From Flaccisagitta enflata (taxonomy: Eukaryota > Chaetognatha > Sagittoidea > Aphragmophora), in contig OZ231126.1 in assembly GCA_965153355.1 (NCBI GenBank), positions 13,702,001-13,766,000 on the forward strand: a DNA stretch of 64,000 bases, in the 5' to 3' direction. The translations under genes and the position numbers were made by a program. Under the pieces are notes generated by a model. It was not told the DNA's origin. It saw nothing but the letters and a program-made list of their open reading frames with translations, and did not search any database. This document shows, piece by piece, positions 45,855-58,390 of this stretch. Numbering within the stretch: position 1 is the stretch's first letter; every line of letters begins with the position of its first letter.

Positions 45855-48800
45855 TTTAAGAGTGCATCCCGCTGAAAAGCCTTATAAAACCTTTCTAGTT
45901 CATATGACTAAAGATGAAACTTCTTGAATGATAAAAACAATAAAAATTCATATAATACATGCTTTAAATGTGTTCTTTACATAAGAACCCTTTATTTCTG
46001 TGAAAACCAATGGGAAAACACATTTAACCTGGTTTCAATCTAACATATATAGATAGAGGCCCTTTACTAAAAGTTCATTGTTCTGGTACCTGAGGCCAAA
46101 AAATCCTCAACTTTTGTTTCAGTACAATCTCAATAGTCATAGGAAGCTACCCTGAATTGCATTCCAAAACGATAGGGTTCAAACATAAATTCAATTAGCG
46201 TTATTTTCTAAACGCTTGTTTGTTTATAAATATTCACACTACACTAGCAACAGAGTCAGCCCAATTTCTCATCGTCATATGGAGGTGCCAATTGTTTTGA
46301 GTCAGTCTAAGTCACTATCGAGGGCGCCTCTAGCGGATTTTGGGGTTAATTTTATTCTTTTTTCGATTATACCCCTAAAACAGAAGATCGGCAACAGCCA
46401 AAGTATAAGGAATAGCCTAGAATCCGCGGGTTGCACTATTTAAACAGATTTGAGCCCCAAATTTGTTTTGGTTTTATGGCATCTTTAGCCTTCTTAGGAT
46501 GCATATTAGGCATTGGTTGAGGTTTTCACAGATTTTTGTTGAAAAAATTGAGTTTTAGGGTCAAAATTGCGCAATATGCACAATTTTGTAAATTGACTAA
46601 CGCAAATGATTCATTATCATAGGTATGAGCCCAAAACTGGAAATAAATGACAATCATTAAATAAAGCAAGTCAATATAAACCACTGTAACAAGTTTGGCA
46701 CAAAAAAAAGATCAAAACATGAGATTAGTATCATAACCTTTCCCTTTAAGGAGTGCATCCCGCTGAAAAGCCTTATAAAACCTTTCTAGTTCATATGACT
46801 AAAGATGAAACTTCTTGAATGATAAAAACAATAAAAATTCATATAATACATGCTTTAAATGTGTTCTATACATAAGAACCCTTTATTTCTGTGAAAACCA
46901 ATGGGAAAACACATTTAACCTGGTTTCAATCTAACATATATAGATAGAGGCCCTTTACTAAAAGTTCATTGTTCTGGTACCTGAGGCCAAAAAATCCTCA
47001 ACTTTTGTTTCAGTACAATCTCAATAGTCATAGGAAGCTACCCTGAATTGCATTCCAAAACGATAGGGTTCAAACATAAATTCAATTAGCGTTATTTTCT
47101 AAACGCTTGTTTGTTTATAAATATTCACACTACACTAGCAACAGAGTCACCGCAATTTCTCATCGTCATATGGAGGTGCCAATTGTTTTAAGTCAGTCTA
47201 AGTCACTATCGAGGGCGCCTCTAGCGGATTTTGAGGTTAATTTTATTCTTTTTTCGATTATACCCCTAAAACAGAAGATCGGCAACAGCCAAAGTATAAG
47301 GAATAGCCTAGAATCCGCGGGTTGCACTATTTAAACAGATTTGAGCCCCAAATTTGTTTTGGTTTTATGGCATTTTTAGCCTTCTTAGGGTGCAAATTAG
47401 GCATTGGTTGAGGTTTTCACAGATTTTTGTTGAAAAAATTGAGTTTTAGGGTCAAAATTGCGCAATATGCACAATTTTGTAAATTGACTAACGCAAATGA
47501 TTCATTATCATAGGTATGGGCCAAAAACTGGAAATAAATGACAATCATTAAATAAAGCAAGTCAATATAAACCACTGTAACAAGTTTGGCACAAAAAAAA
47601 GATCAAAACATGAGATTAGTATCATAACCTTTCCCTTTAAGGAGTGCATCCCGCTGAAAAGCCTTATAAAACCTTTCTAGTTCATATTACTAAAGATGAA
47701 ACTTCTTGAATGATAAAAACAATAAAAATTCATATAATACATGCTTTAGATGTGTTCTTTACATAAGAACCCTTTATTTCTGTGAAAACCAATGGGAAAA
47801 CACATTTAACCTGGTTTCAATCTAACATATATAGATAGAGGCCCTTTACTAAAAGTTCATTGTTCTGGTACCTGAGGCCAAAAAATCCTCAACTTTTGTT
47901 TCAGTACAATCTCAATAGTCATAGGAAGCTACCCTGAATTGCATTCCAAAACGATAGGGTTCAAACATAAATTCAATTAGCGTTATTTTCTAAACGCTTG
48001 TTTGTTTATAAATATTCACACTACACTAGCAACAGAGTCAGCGCAATTTCTCATCGTCATATGGAGGTGCCAATTGTTTTAAGTCAGTCTAAGTCACTAT
48101 CGAGGGCGCCTCTAGCGGATTTTGAGGTTAATTTTATTCTTTTTTCGATTATACCCCTAAAACAGAAGATCGGCAACAGCCAAAGTATAAGGAATAGCCT
48201 AGAATCCGCGGGTTGCACTATTTAAACAGATTTGAGCCCCAAATTTGTTTTGGTTTTATGGCATTTTTAGCCTTCTTAGGGTGCAAATTAGGCATTGGTT
48301 GAGGTTTTCAAAGATTTTTGTTGAAAAAAATTGAGTTTTAGGGTCAAAATTGCGCAAAATGCACAATTTTGTAAATTGACTAACGCAAATGATTCATTAT
48401 CATAGGTATGGGCCCAAAACTGGAAAAAAATGACAATCATTAAATAAAGCAAGTCAATATAGACCACTGTAACAAGTTTGGCACAAAAAAAAGATCAAAA
48501 CATGAGATTAGTATCATAACCTTTCCCTTTAAACAGATTTGAGCCCCAAATTTGTTTTGGTTTTATGGCATTTTTAGCCTTCTTAGGGTGCAAATTAGGC
48601 ATTGGTTGAGGTTTTCAAAGATTTTTGTTGAAAAAAATTGAGTTTTAGGGTCAAAATTGCGCAAAATGCACAATTTTGTAAATTGACTAACGCAAATGAT
48701 TCATTATCATAGGTATGGGCCCAAAACTGGAAAAAAATGACAATCATTAAATAAAGCAAGTCAATATAGACCACTGTAACAAGTTTGGCACAAAAAAAAG

Positions 48801-50619
48801 ATCAAAACATGAGATTAGTATCATAACCTTTCCCTTTAAACAGATTTGAGCCCCAAATTTGTTTTGGTTTTATGGCATTTTTAGCCTTCTTAGGGTGCAA
48901 ATTAGGCATTGGTTGAGGTTTTCAAAGATTTTTGTTGAAAAAAATTGAGTTTTAGGGTCAAAATTGCGCAATATGCACAATTTTGTAAATTGACTAACGC
49001 AAATGATTCATTATCATAGGTATGGGCCCAAAACTGGAAAAAAATGACAATCATTAAATAAAGCAAGTCAATATAAACCACTGTAACAAGTTTGGCACAA
49101 AAAAAAGATCAAAACATGAGATTAGTATCATAACCTTTCCCTTTAAGGAGTGCATCCCGCTGAAAAGCCTTATAAAACCTTTCTAGTTCATATGACTAAA
49201 GATGAAACTTCTTGAATGATAAAAACAATAAAAATTCATATAATACATGCTTTAAATGTGTTCTTTACATAAGAACCCTTTATTTCTGTGAAAACCAATG
49301 GGAAAACACATTTAACCTGGTTTCAATCTAACATATATAGATAGAGGCCCTTTACTAAAAGTTCATTGTTCTGGTACCTGAGGCCAAAAAATCCTCAACT
49401 TTTGTTTCAGTACAATCTCAATAGTCATAGGAAGCTACCCTGAATTGCATTCCAAAACGATAGGGTTCAAACATAAATTCAATTAGCGTTATTTTCTAAA
49501 CGCTTGTTTGTTTATAAATATTCACACTACACTAGCAACAGAGTCACCGCAATTTCTCATCGTCATATGGAGGTGCCAATTGTTTTAAGTCAGTCTAAGT
49601 CACTATTGAGGGCGCCTCTAGCGGATTTTGAGGTTAATTTTATTCTTTTTTCGATTATACCCCTAAAACAGAAGATCGGCAACAGCCAAAGTATAAGGAA
49701 TAGCCTAGAATCCGCGGGTTGCACTATTTAAACAGATTTGAGCCCCAAATTTGTTTTGGTTTTATGGCATTTTTAGCCTTCTTAGGGTGCAAATTAGGCA
49801 TTGGTTGAGGTTTTCACAGATTTTTGTTGAAAAAATTGAGTTTTAGGGTCAAAATTGCGCAATATGCACAATTTTGTAAATTGACTAACGCAAATGATTC
49901 ATTATCATAGGTATGGGCCAAAAACTGGAAATAAATGACAATCATTAAATAAAGCAAGTCAATATAGACCACTGTAACAAGTTTGGCACAAAAAAAAGAT
50001 CAAAACATGAGATTAGTATCATAACCTTTCCCTTTAAGGAGTGCATCCCGCTGAAAAGCCTTATAAAACCTTTCTAGTTCATATTACTAAAGATGAAACT
50101 TCTTGAATGATAAAAACAATAAAAATTCATATAATACATGCTTTAAATGTGTTCTTTACATAAGAACCCTTTATTTCTGTGAAAACCAATGGGAAAACAC
50201 ATTTAACCTGGTTTCAATCTAACATATATAGATAGAGGCCCTTTACTAAAAGTTCATTGTTCTGGTACCTGAGGCCAAAAAATCCTCAACTTTTGTTTCA
50301 GTACAATCTCAATAGTCATAGGAAGCTACCCTGAATTGCATTCCAAAACAATAGGGTTCAAACATAAATTCAATTAGCGTTATTTTCTAAACGCTTGTTT
50401 GTTTATAAATATTCACACTACACTAGCAACAGAGTCACCGCAATTTCTCATCGTCATATGGAGGTGCCAATTGTTTTAAGTCAGTCTAAGTCACTATCGA
50501 GGGCGCCTCTAGCGGATTTTGAGGTTAATTTTATTCTTTTTTCGATTATACCCCTAAAACAGAAGATCGGCAACAGCCAAAGTATAAGGAATAGCCTAGA
50601 ATCCGCGGGTTGCACTATT
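45855..50619. repeat. 891-bp tandem array built of two modules
   Basis: Units begin at 45855, 46745, 47636, 49142 and about 50033. Each is a 584-bp module A plus a 307-bp module B. The order is A-B-A-B-A-B-B-B-A-B-A: module B is tripled in unit 3 (48221, 48528, 48835) and missing from the last. A/B junctions share TTTAA. Copies differ by only a few bases. A 75-codon frame (MFVYKYSHYTSNRV...) recurs in every A module, but this follows from copy similarity. Confidence 0.95.
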
Positions 50620-50939
50620 AATTAGTTAATTTTAACCAAAATTGGGCTGAGTTGATAGTCCCGATCAATGCCAGAGGACAGCTCTAACAATACCCTTCCC
50701 TTAAAATGTTTTTTATATATTTTTCTAAAATACACTTAAAATTTTGTTTTAAATTGAAGAAATATGACACATTTAGTGAAAAGTATATACCTGAGGAATT
50801 TTGATAGCGTTTCAAAAAACCTTATATTAGGTATGTATGTGTATGTAATGGAAGCTTACACTATATAAATGTCCGTATTTTTTCAGATTTTCTTTAAAGT
50901 TTAATGTTTCTTATTTGGATAATTGTATGAGTTTTATTT

Positions 50940-51433
50940 AGGATGAATTGTTGCACACATCATATAGCAAAAGTTGGGAGATAATATGGAGTAGCAAAAA
51001 TCATGAAGATGACCTTTTTTTTTTAAATTCCTTCATCTTCTATTTTTGCTTTGGCGTTAAAGTTTCCACAGATTTGTTAGAATTCAGCAAAATCTTGTGT
51101 AATTTTGTTACAAAAAGGACAATTATTCATTTGGGAAAATCATGATGTTTATAAAAATGAACTAGAATATCAGAACATAAGCTATGAAAGAGGTTATAAA
51201 AAAGCAGAATTATAATTCTATGAAGAGTAAAAACTTTTAAAAGCTAATTCTAACAATGTCAGCATACTGTTTTATCCCACTGCATTATGCAAATTAGGTC
51301 CTCAGATACATTTTTTTAAAAAATGATGAAAGATTTTTTATAAAAAAAAAGTAAAGGTCCTAATATTGACTATTCCACATTGCGTAAAGAGGGCAAAAAG
51401 AAATAAACAACTTTTGCTATGTGAAGCACCCAA
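50940..51433. mobile_element. Foldback element, GCTTCACATAGC family, copy 3
   Basis: Left CACATCATATAGCAAAAGTT pairs with right CAACTTTTGCTATGTGAAGC; interior AATCATGAAGATGACC as in copies 1 and 2. Confidence 0.75.
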
Positions 51434-52314
51434 CCCTGTCGGTTGGTAAGTAGGCATGTGGGCCACAAAAGATGAACTTGATATTCGAGAACCTTTTTTT
51501 AAAGCGAGCCAGCGAGCCCGTGGCTCTCTAATTTGCCGTCGGACTCTCACTTTTTGCTAGCTCTGAGCCCGGCGGGCTCTCTCTGATTTGGTGACACATT
51601 AGACTCAAGTGGATTTGATCATTTTTGTAAAATTTCAAAAGAGCAAACTTTCTATTTGCGTGTAGGCAGTTTCCACAATAAACTAGACTGGCGGAAATAA
51701 GGCGACTGAATTTGTTAACATTGATAAAAATGTCAAAATTTTATAATGGTTGCACCTATGAGCTTAAAATTTGAGCCCTATGCTCAGAATTTGATACTCT
51801 TTCAGATCATATGAAAAAAAATATTCCAATACTTAAAATGTGTTCAACTATGTTAGTTTTCATCGTAATCAGAGTAACATTAGAGTAACAGGGTGTTAAC
51901 ATTTTCCGTCACTCTCTTCAAAAATCAATATCTCTGGCTAGAATTGACATTAAGGTCTGAAATTTTGCATGTAACTTGGGTTATGTCTATACTAAAGGGG
52001 GAAAAAAGAAAATTTCCATAATACTTAAGATATTGTCATTTAAAGTATAGTATACTACTATATATCAAAATCAAATAAATCATCATTTTAGATACATCAA
52101 CTAAAAGTGAAATTTTTCCATAGTTAACAACAATTGGTCGCCATAAAATCTTTAGTTCTTCTTTAGGGATTGCAATTAAATAAAAATGACCCATAATTGG
52201 GTAGGCTTAATAATTTTTTCATATCTTTTTCAATGTGGTTTTAAGTGTGACATCAGTGTGACATGAAAAAGGGGGTGATTTTGGCTTATTCTTTGCTAGA
52301 TAGTAGGACTCGCA

Positions 52315-52694
52315 ATAGTTAACTTTAACTAGCTAGTTAACTAGTTAAAATTCTAAAAAACCCTAAAGTTAACTAGTAGAAATTAACTGGTTAAAACAGT
52401 TAAAAATTTCTATGGAAATTTGGGGAAAAATCACTTATTTTCCCCTCAAATGACATGATTTTTGGTAAATTTTTTTTGTCTCAAAGAAAAATGTGGACAA
52501 TTGTAACACACAAACATAGAAACTCAAAGATTTCCTACCACAAACAATAGAACAAATATTATATATTGATTTCTGCAAGAATTGTATAAAAAAAGTTACG
52601 GTTTTGCTTAAGTCTTGCTTTTTATTAGGGAAAAATTTTAACTATTTTAGCTAGTTAACTAGGTGTAAATTGTAGTTAGTTAACTGTTAACTAG
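52315..52694. mobile_element. TTAACTAG-rich foldback next to the 24-bp LTR-like end
   Basis: Left AGTTAACTTTAACTAGCTAG and TTAACTAGTTAAAAT resemble, inverted, the right TTTTAGCTAGTTAACTAG and GTTAACTGTTAACTAG. The inverted repeat is imperfect. Confidence 0.5.
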
Positions 52695-52718
52695 TTATAC
52701 AGGTTTTCATCCCTTACA

Positions 52719-53750
52719 TACTTCCCCTCGTCGGCTACATACGTCCTCGAATGTAAAATTACAACGAAACAAAAAAACATATGACAAACCGGATGAAAAA
52801 CGGACAAGCCGAGAGGAGAAGTGAAAAAAATGTCTGTTTTCACTTGTCTTTTAATATTTCAATAGCGTAACTCAATGTGAAAGTTTGATGAGAAGACAAA
52901 ACAGTGATCCACCAGTATCCAGAGTGAAAGAGTAACTTATCCATCCTGACATTGGAAACGTAAGCGGCCATGACAAACAATGGAGATGTCGGATATCTCC
53001 TTTAGATGACGGAGATATTTTTGAGTTCCTTTGTCTTCTTCGAATCGGAAGAAGGCTGAGAAGATGAAGATGTAAACTGCATAACCGTTGGCGACGGTTA
53101 TAGCAGCCGAAGATGGCGGCGTTGGCAGCGGTTTTGATAGGTGCGCAAAGGGAGAAGGTTGCAAGTCCATAACAGAAGAAGCAGCTAAGGCTTTGCTTCC
53201 ACCGGCGTAGATATCAACCTTTAGTGGAATGACGGCGTACAGATATTGCCCATCCATTGGCGACAGATGAACAAGGAGGTGACAAGGGCGGCGTGCAGAT
53301 GTTGCTTATCCGTTGTCGTCTTCATCGTCGTTGTTCTATCGTCGTTGTCTTCATCGTTGTCGTCGTCATCGTCATGGAGAGGATCGATGGGAAATGAGAT
53401 AGTGGATGATATTCAGTATTTTTCTTTGGTGTATTGGACGATGGATCACGGGATGGAATGGGCTCAGGATTGACGAATAAACGGAGAAGATCGGGAATCG
53501 CATTTTGCCAAAGGGAATCTCGGAACAGGAATTGCGCGGTAAGGACGGACGGGCTAGGCCGAGAGGGAAAGAGATTGCGCGGGACCGGCATTGCACTCAT
53601 ATTTAAGGGGGCGTAGACGTATATAAGGGATTGTGAGAATGAACCAAAATGAGCGCAATTCAAAGACGAAGCGGCAAAGTCCAATGAGATCGTTAATGAA
53701 GACCCGCGGATTTCAATCGGAATAAGCACGGGCGGAGAGAGGGAGAGAGG

Positions 53751-53805
<55 letters not shown>

Positions 53806-54510
53806 TCTGCACGCGCATTGCATATCTGAAAGACAAGATACTCTCAAGAACTATTCAACATTAGTGATACTTTCACAGAACCTTTGGACGAGATGTTGAT
53901 GGCCATTTCCGTTTTCAACGAAGTGAAAACAGGAGTGGCGTTGGAGCGGGGTGGTCGCCTTCAGCAACAACCCAAGCCAAGGTTAGGGAATCCTCAGCGT
54001 CATCGATCCGCGAACGATGCACTTGCCGGAAGAATGGAGCGAATCTTTCTGATAGAGGAAGAAACTAATTGTTTGTGAAGCAGAGGTATAACAATTCTAA
54101 AATGAACAAGTCCGAGTCCTGCCACTTTTAAGCCTTATTTCCGAATGTGAATGTATTGCAGATAATGGCGTCATGGCAAAGTTGAAATTTAATAGTATCT
54201 TATTTTGACTTGTCTGGCCATGACAAGTAAAGGGAAATTTTTGAAGTGAAGTTTTCCGTTATTCAAGTCAGTCATTCAAGTCAGTCATTCAAGTCAGGTC
54301 AGGTACCCTTCCACGCAAGCACAAAATTGGATTATTCACGAGTTTTACTTTCCATTTAACCAATATCAATTTTCCATTGGTACGAAAAAGTCAGCACAAT
54401 TGATAACATATTTCCTTATTATTTGTTCTCAAGTGTTAGGAGTTTTTGGGTTTTTTTTTTTTTCATGGGACGAAAGAGGAGGATGTGAAAGAAGCAGAGG
54501 CGTAAGAAGG
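52719..54510 (-). other. Non-coding 3' part of the Gag element
   Basis: On the minus strand this follows Gag once the nested transposon is removed. Frames at 52937-53257 and 53322-53729 show no retroelement domain. No pol or env function is visible. Confidence 0.5.
53752..53803. repeat. (GA)n microsatellite within the LTR-type element
   Basis: Twenty-odd GA units in the non-coding part of the Gag element. Confidence 0.93.
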
Positions 54511-55061
54511 ATGGACGTTACGTTTCTTCAAGCACGGTAATAATTGGATATCACTACTTTTCAGCCTTTTAGTTTTTAAAACATGATGTACTGAGCCTAA
54601 AATACAAATTTCATCATCATAGCTTGATAAAATCAACTGTCGATTTCCCATTATTTATCACCACTGCAAGGTGGTTGTGGTGAAAATGTTGAAATTTGAT
54701 AACTTTGGGCTCAATATTGGGTCACTTTGCTTTTGAAATTTGAACCAAAATCCATGAGATTATAAAACTAGAGCTCAAGAGCTAACTAGTGGTGCAATCC
54801 GCATGTTGCTATCATTTTTTGTTAAGATTTGAGAGCTTTTCGTAGATTGAAGGGTATGAGGGTTATTTTATCAGATGAATTTGGTGGTCAATTTTGACAT
54901 TTTTTACAATTTTTGATATATCTCCGCTTTGGATGGACTAATTTGGACGAAATTGGTGACCTAATTGAAGATTTTTTGATGCTCTGAATGAATCTGGTAA
55001 AATTTTTGATCGATATGACCCTCAAAATGTTTGGAAGACTCTTGAAGCAGGTGCTAACCAG

Positions 55062-56107
55062 TCGCCCAAAGGCAATATGTGGTCAGCGATACCCGTTGCC
55101 GTGCTTTGCATGATTGTGAATTTGAGTGAGGGGAAGCAGGGCAGCGGCCCCAAAGGGGATGTACTACGCGAATCAAAAAAAAAAAGCCGCACCCTATTAT
55201 AGGTGAGTAGAAGAGGCAGAAAAAATAATTTTGAATTTTTTTTGTTGAATTGATTTTAAAGATTTTTGAATTTTCTTTCATTCTAGACCAATCCCAGGTC
55301 TCTATCTCAAACCGTTTAGAAGTTAGAGCTTGTCAAAGTTAACCACTTTTTTGTAAAAATGCTTATTTTTCAATAGGATTGCAAAACTGAAAATGGCAAT
55401 GTTTCCACTCTTTTTTATGCCATTTCTTAACGAATAAAGCTAGAAATACCAGATTGGAACCAAATGAAAGTTCTCTTTGAGAGCTTTAAAATGGTCTAAG
55501 ATTTTATTTGATTATTTGGAAATTCAATATGGTAAATTGTCATTTAAAAGTGCGGCTTTTTTATTGATTCGCGTAGTAGTCCTGTAGAACACACGAGGAC
55601 TTTTGTTTGTCCTTCCATCCGTCTGTCCCGAGATGGCTGTGAAGGTAGAGGGCTGAAATGATGCCTGAGAAGCCAGATTCGAGGCCTGAGAGTGCTGATT
55701 TGAGGACTAGAAGGTCGGGAGGACTATATTGAGGTAAGAGGGCCTGAGAAAGCGGGCTTTAGGCCTGAGAGGGCAGATTTCAGGTCTGAGAGGGTAGATT
55801 TCAGGCCTGAGAGGGCAGATCTCAGACTGCAGTTTACAGAGATCAGGCTTCAGAGGGCAGATTTTCAGGCCTGAGACAGTGGATTTAAGGCCTGAGACAG
55901 CAGATTTCAGGCCTGAGAGGGCAGATTTCAGGCTGGAGAGGGTAGATTTCAGGCCTGGGAGGGTAGATTTCAAGCCTGAGTGGGCAGATTGTAGGCCCTG
56001 GGAAGGCAAAGATCAGGTCTGAGAGACAAACAGATGGACGGATAGAATGACAAACGAAAGTCCCCCGGTGTTCTACAGGATTTTGTCCCCTTTGGGGCCG
56101 CTGCCCA
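55062..56107. mobile_element. Minisatellite foldback element inside the 3.6 kb transposon
   Basis: CAGTCGCCCAAAGGCAATAT, GAAGCAGGGCAGCGGCCCC, split by 55163-55578, then CCTGTAGAACACACGAGG, a 21-22-bp minisatellite (GGCCTGAGAGGGCAGATTTC, 55640-56020), and TTCTACAGGATTTTGTCCCC with GGGGCCGCTGCCC. Confidence 0.8.
55163..55578. mobile_element. TACTAC-ended foldback element, copy 2
   Basis: Left ACTACGCGAATCA pairs with right TGATTCGCGTAGT, with GCCGCAC/GTGCGGC just inside. The interrupted host reads GGGGATGT...AGTCCTGTAG, and other copies of the host show GATGTCCTGTAG, so the insertion is recognisable with a target duplication of about 2 bp. Confidence 0.82.
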
Positions 56108-57091
56108 AAAAAATTTTTTCTCGCAATTTTGGCTACTATGGTCATATAATTTGGGCACTTCCGAGCTAGAAAAAGACAAAAAATTCATGAGCAAATTAAA
56201 CTACAGCTCAAGATCCAACCAGTGGTGCAGTCGGCATGTCAATATATTAAAGCATATAGATTTGGCAGAGCTTCAAAGATTAGTGGGAAACTCGAGAAGA
56301 AGGTGAAAAAAAGTCAACTTTTTGTCATTTTGGTTACTTTGGTCACAAATTTCAGGCTCTTTGGAGTTGGAAAACGAAATGAAATCCATGGGCAAATTAA
56401 ACAAATTACGCGTCCAGCCCCACCGACACTCCTCTGCCCTTCCCCCCCCACACACACAAAATGATATCTTAAAGGCTGTTTTTTGTCAATTTTTTGGGCA
56501 GCGTTCCCAAAGGGCTGATGTCACATAGGACACAGGGGTGAATTTCCATACGTCCTTCTGTCCATCCGTACGTCTGTACATCTGTTCCCACCAAGCTTCT
56601 CAAGCCTCAAATTCCCATTGAATATCACCACATTGGTCCCTCCAAAACGGAGATATATCAAAAATTGTAAAAAATGTCAAAATTGAACACCAAATTCATC
56701 AGGTAAAATAACCCTCACACCCTTCCATCTTTTTAGAGCTCTTTAATCTTAACAAAAAATGATAGCAACATGCGGAATGCACCACTGGTTACTCATGAAG
56801 CTCAAGTTTTATGATTCTATGGATTTTGGGTCAAATTTTTAAAGCGAAGTGGCTCAATTTTCAGCCCAAAATGAGCAAAATTACCATAAAATGTCATTTT
56901 ATTATACCTACTGATTTTTGAAGCTCTGCCAAATCTATACGCTTCAACATATTGACATGCCGATTGCACCACTGGTTAGATCTTGAGCTGTTTTGTCTAA
57001 TTTGCTCATGGATCTTTTTGTCTTTTTATAGCTCGGTGGTGCCCTAATTTTATGTCCAAAGTAGCCATAATGACAAAAAATTCTCTTTTTG

Positions 57092-57620
57092 GGCAGCGGC
57101 CCCAAAGGGCCGATGTCCTGTAGAACACAGGGGGGAATTTCCATATGTCCGTCCGTCCGTCCCCCCCCCATTGGCCATCAAGGCCTCAAATTTACCCTCC
57201 CAGCCCTAAATTTAGCCCTCCAGGCCTCAAATCAGCCTTTCAGGCTTCAAATCAGCCCCCCCCCGCCTCAAATCTGACTCAAATCTGACCTACAGACCTC
57301 AGATCTGCCCTCCAGACCTTCAATTAGGCCTCCAAGCATCAAATCTGCCCTCTGTGGCTCAAATTTGCCCTCCAAACCTCAAATCCACTCTCCAAGCCTT
57401 AATTCTGCCCTCCAGCCTTCAAATATGCCTTCTTTTGCCTGAATCAGTCATCTATTGCCTGAAATATACCCCCTCAGGACGTATGGAAATTCCCCCCTGT
57501 GTTCTACAGGACATCGGCCCTTTGGGGCCGCTGCCCTGCTCTCACTCCACTTCTTCACTGGATCACTCCCAGCAGGGCATCGGGTACCGCTGACCATGTG
57601 CGATCCTTGGATGACTAGTT
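57092..57620. mobile_element. Minisatellite foldback element inside the 3.6 kb transposon
   Basis: GGGCAGCGGCCCCAAAGGGC and GATGTCCTGTAGAACACAGG on the left; minisatellite of CCTCAAATCTGCCCTCCAGA type at 57165-57470; TTCTACAGGACATCGGCCC and GGGGCCGCTGCCCTGCT on the right, then GCAGGGCATCGGGTACCGCT. Confidence 0.8.
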
Positions 57621-58390
57621 AACTCCTGCTTCTAGAGTCTCCCCAAAATATTGAGCTTCATATCAATCAAAAATATTGCCAGATTTAGTTAGAGCATCAA
57701 AAAATCTTCAGTTTGGTTACAAATTTCATCTAAATTGGTCCCTCCAAAGCGGAGATATATTAAGAATTGTAAAAAATGTCAAAATTGACCACCTAGTTCA
57801 TCTGATAAAATAACCCTCATACCCTTCCATCTTTGAAAAGCTCTCAAATCTTAACAATAAATGATAGCAACATGCAGATTGCACCACTGGTTAGCTCTTG
57901 AGTTCTAGTTTCATAATCTCATGGATTTTGGTTCCAATTTCAAACGCAAAGTGGCTCAATTTTGAGCCCAAAGCGACCAAATTGCAACATTTTCACCACA
58001 ACCACCTTACAGTTGTGATAAATGAAGGGAAATCGACAGTTGATTTTATCAAGCTAAGATGATGAAATTTGTATTTTAGGCTCAGTACATCATGTATTAA
58101 AAACAAAAAGGCTGAAAATAAGTGATATCTAAGTATTACCGTGCTTGAAGAAACGTAATGGACGTGAGTAAGATTGAGGAGGAAGGCGAGAAATAGAATA
58201 AGGGGAACCAACAGTTGACGTCAACGAGCAAGTTTTAAAAGAGAGGGGGAATCGCGGTTATTAAGACAGGGGATATTTATAAAATGTACATTGTCGGAAA
58301 CGCGTCGGTGAAGGGGAGTCGGAAGAAGTGACAACTTCCCCAGAAACGACTTCCCCAAATACCATACCAGAGTGACGATGGATGAATGTT

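Larger units (their letters stand above)
54519..58157. mobile_element. 3.6 kb transposon with long inverted repeats and 8-bp target duplication
   Basis: Left end TACGTTTCTTCAAGCACGG at 54519, right end CCGTGCTTGAAGAAACGTA ending at 58157. Both are flanked by ATGGACGT (54511-54518 and 58158-58165), an exact 8-bp target-site duplication typical of hAT-class transposons. The inverted arms run about 540 bp (left to ~55060, right from ~57620) and continue into inverted copies of the minisatellite foldback family. No transposase frame is visible. Internally it holds two minisatellite foldbacks (55062-56107, 57092-57620), another arm fragment (about 56590-56890) and a smaller inserted element (55163-55578). 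Confidence 0.85.

Noticed and set aside
46216-50625. Five copies of a 75-residue frame (MFVYKYSHYTS...) as a gene family
   Set aside because: The copies lie in tandem units that are nearly identical throughout, so the frame is conserved only because the DNA is; no start context, exon or domain supports it.
52937-53729. Minus-strand frames as pol or env of the Gag element
   Set aside because: No protease, reverse transcriptase, integrase or envelope motif is present.
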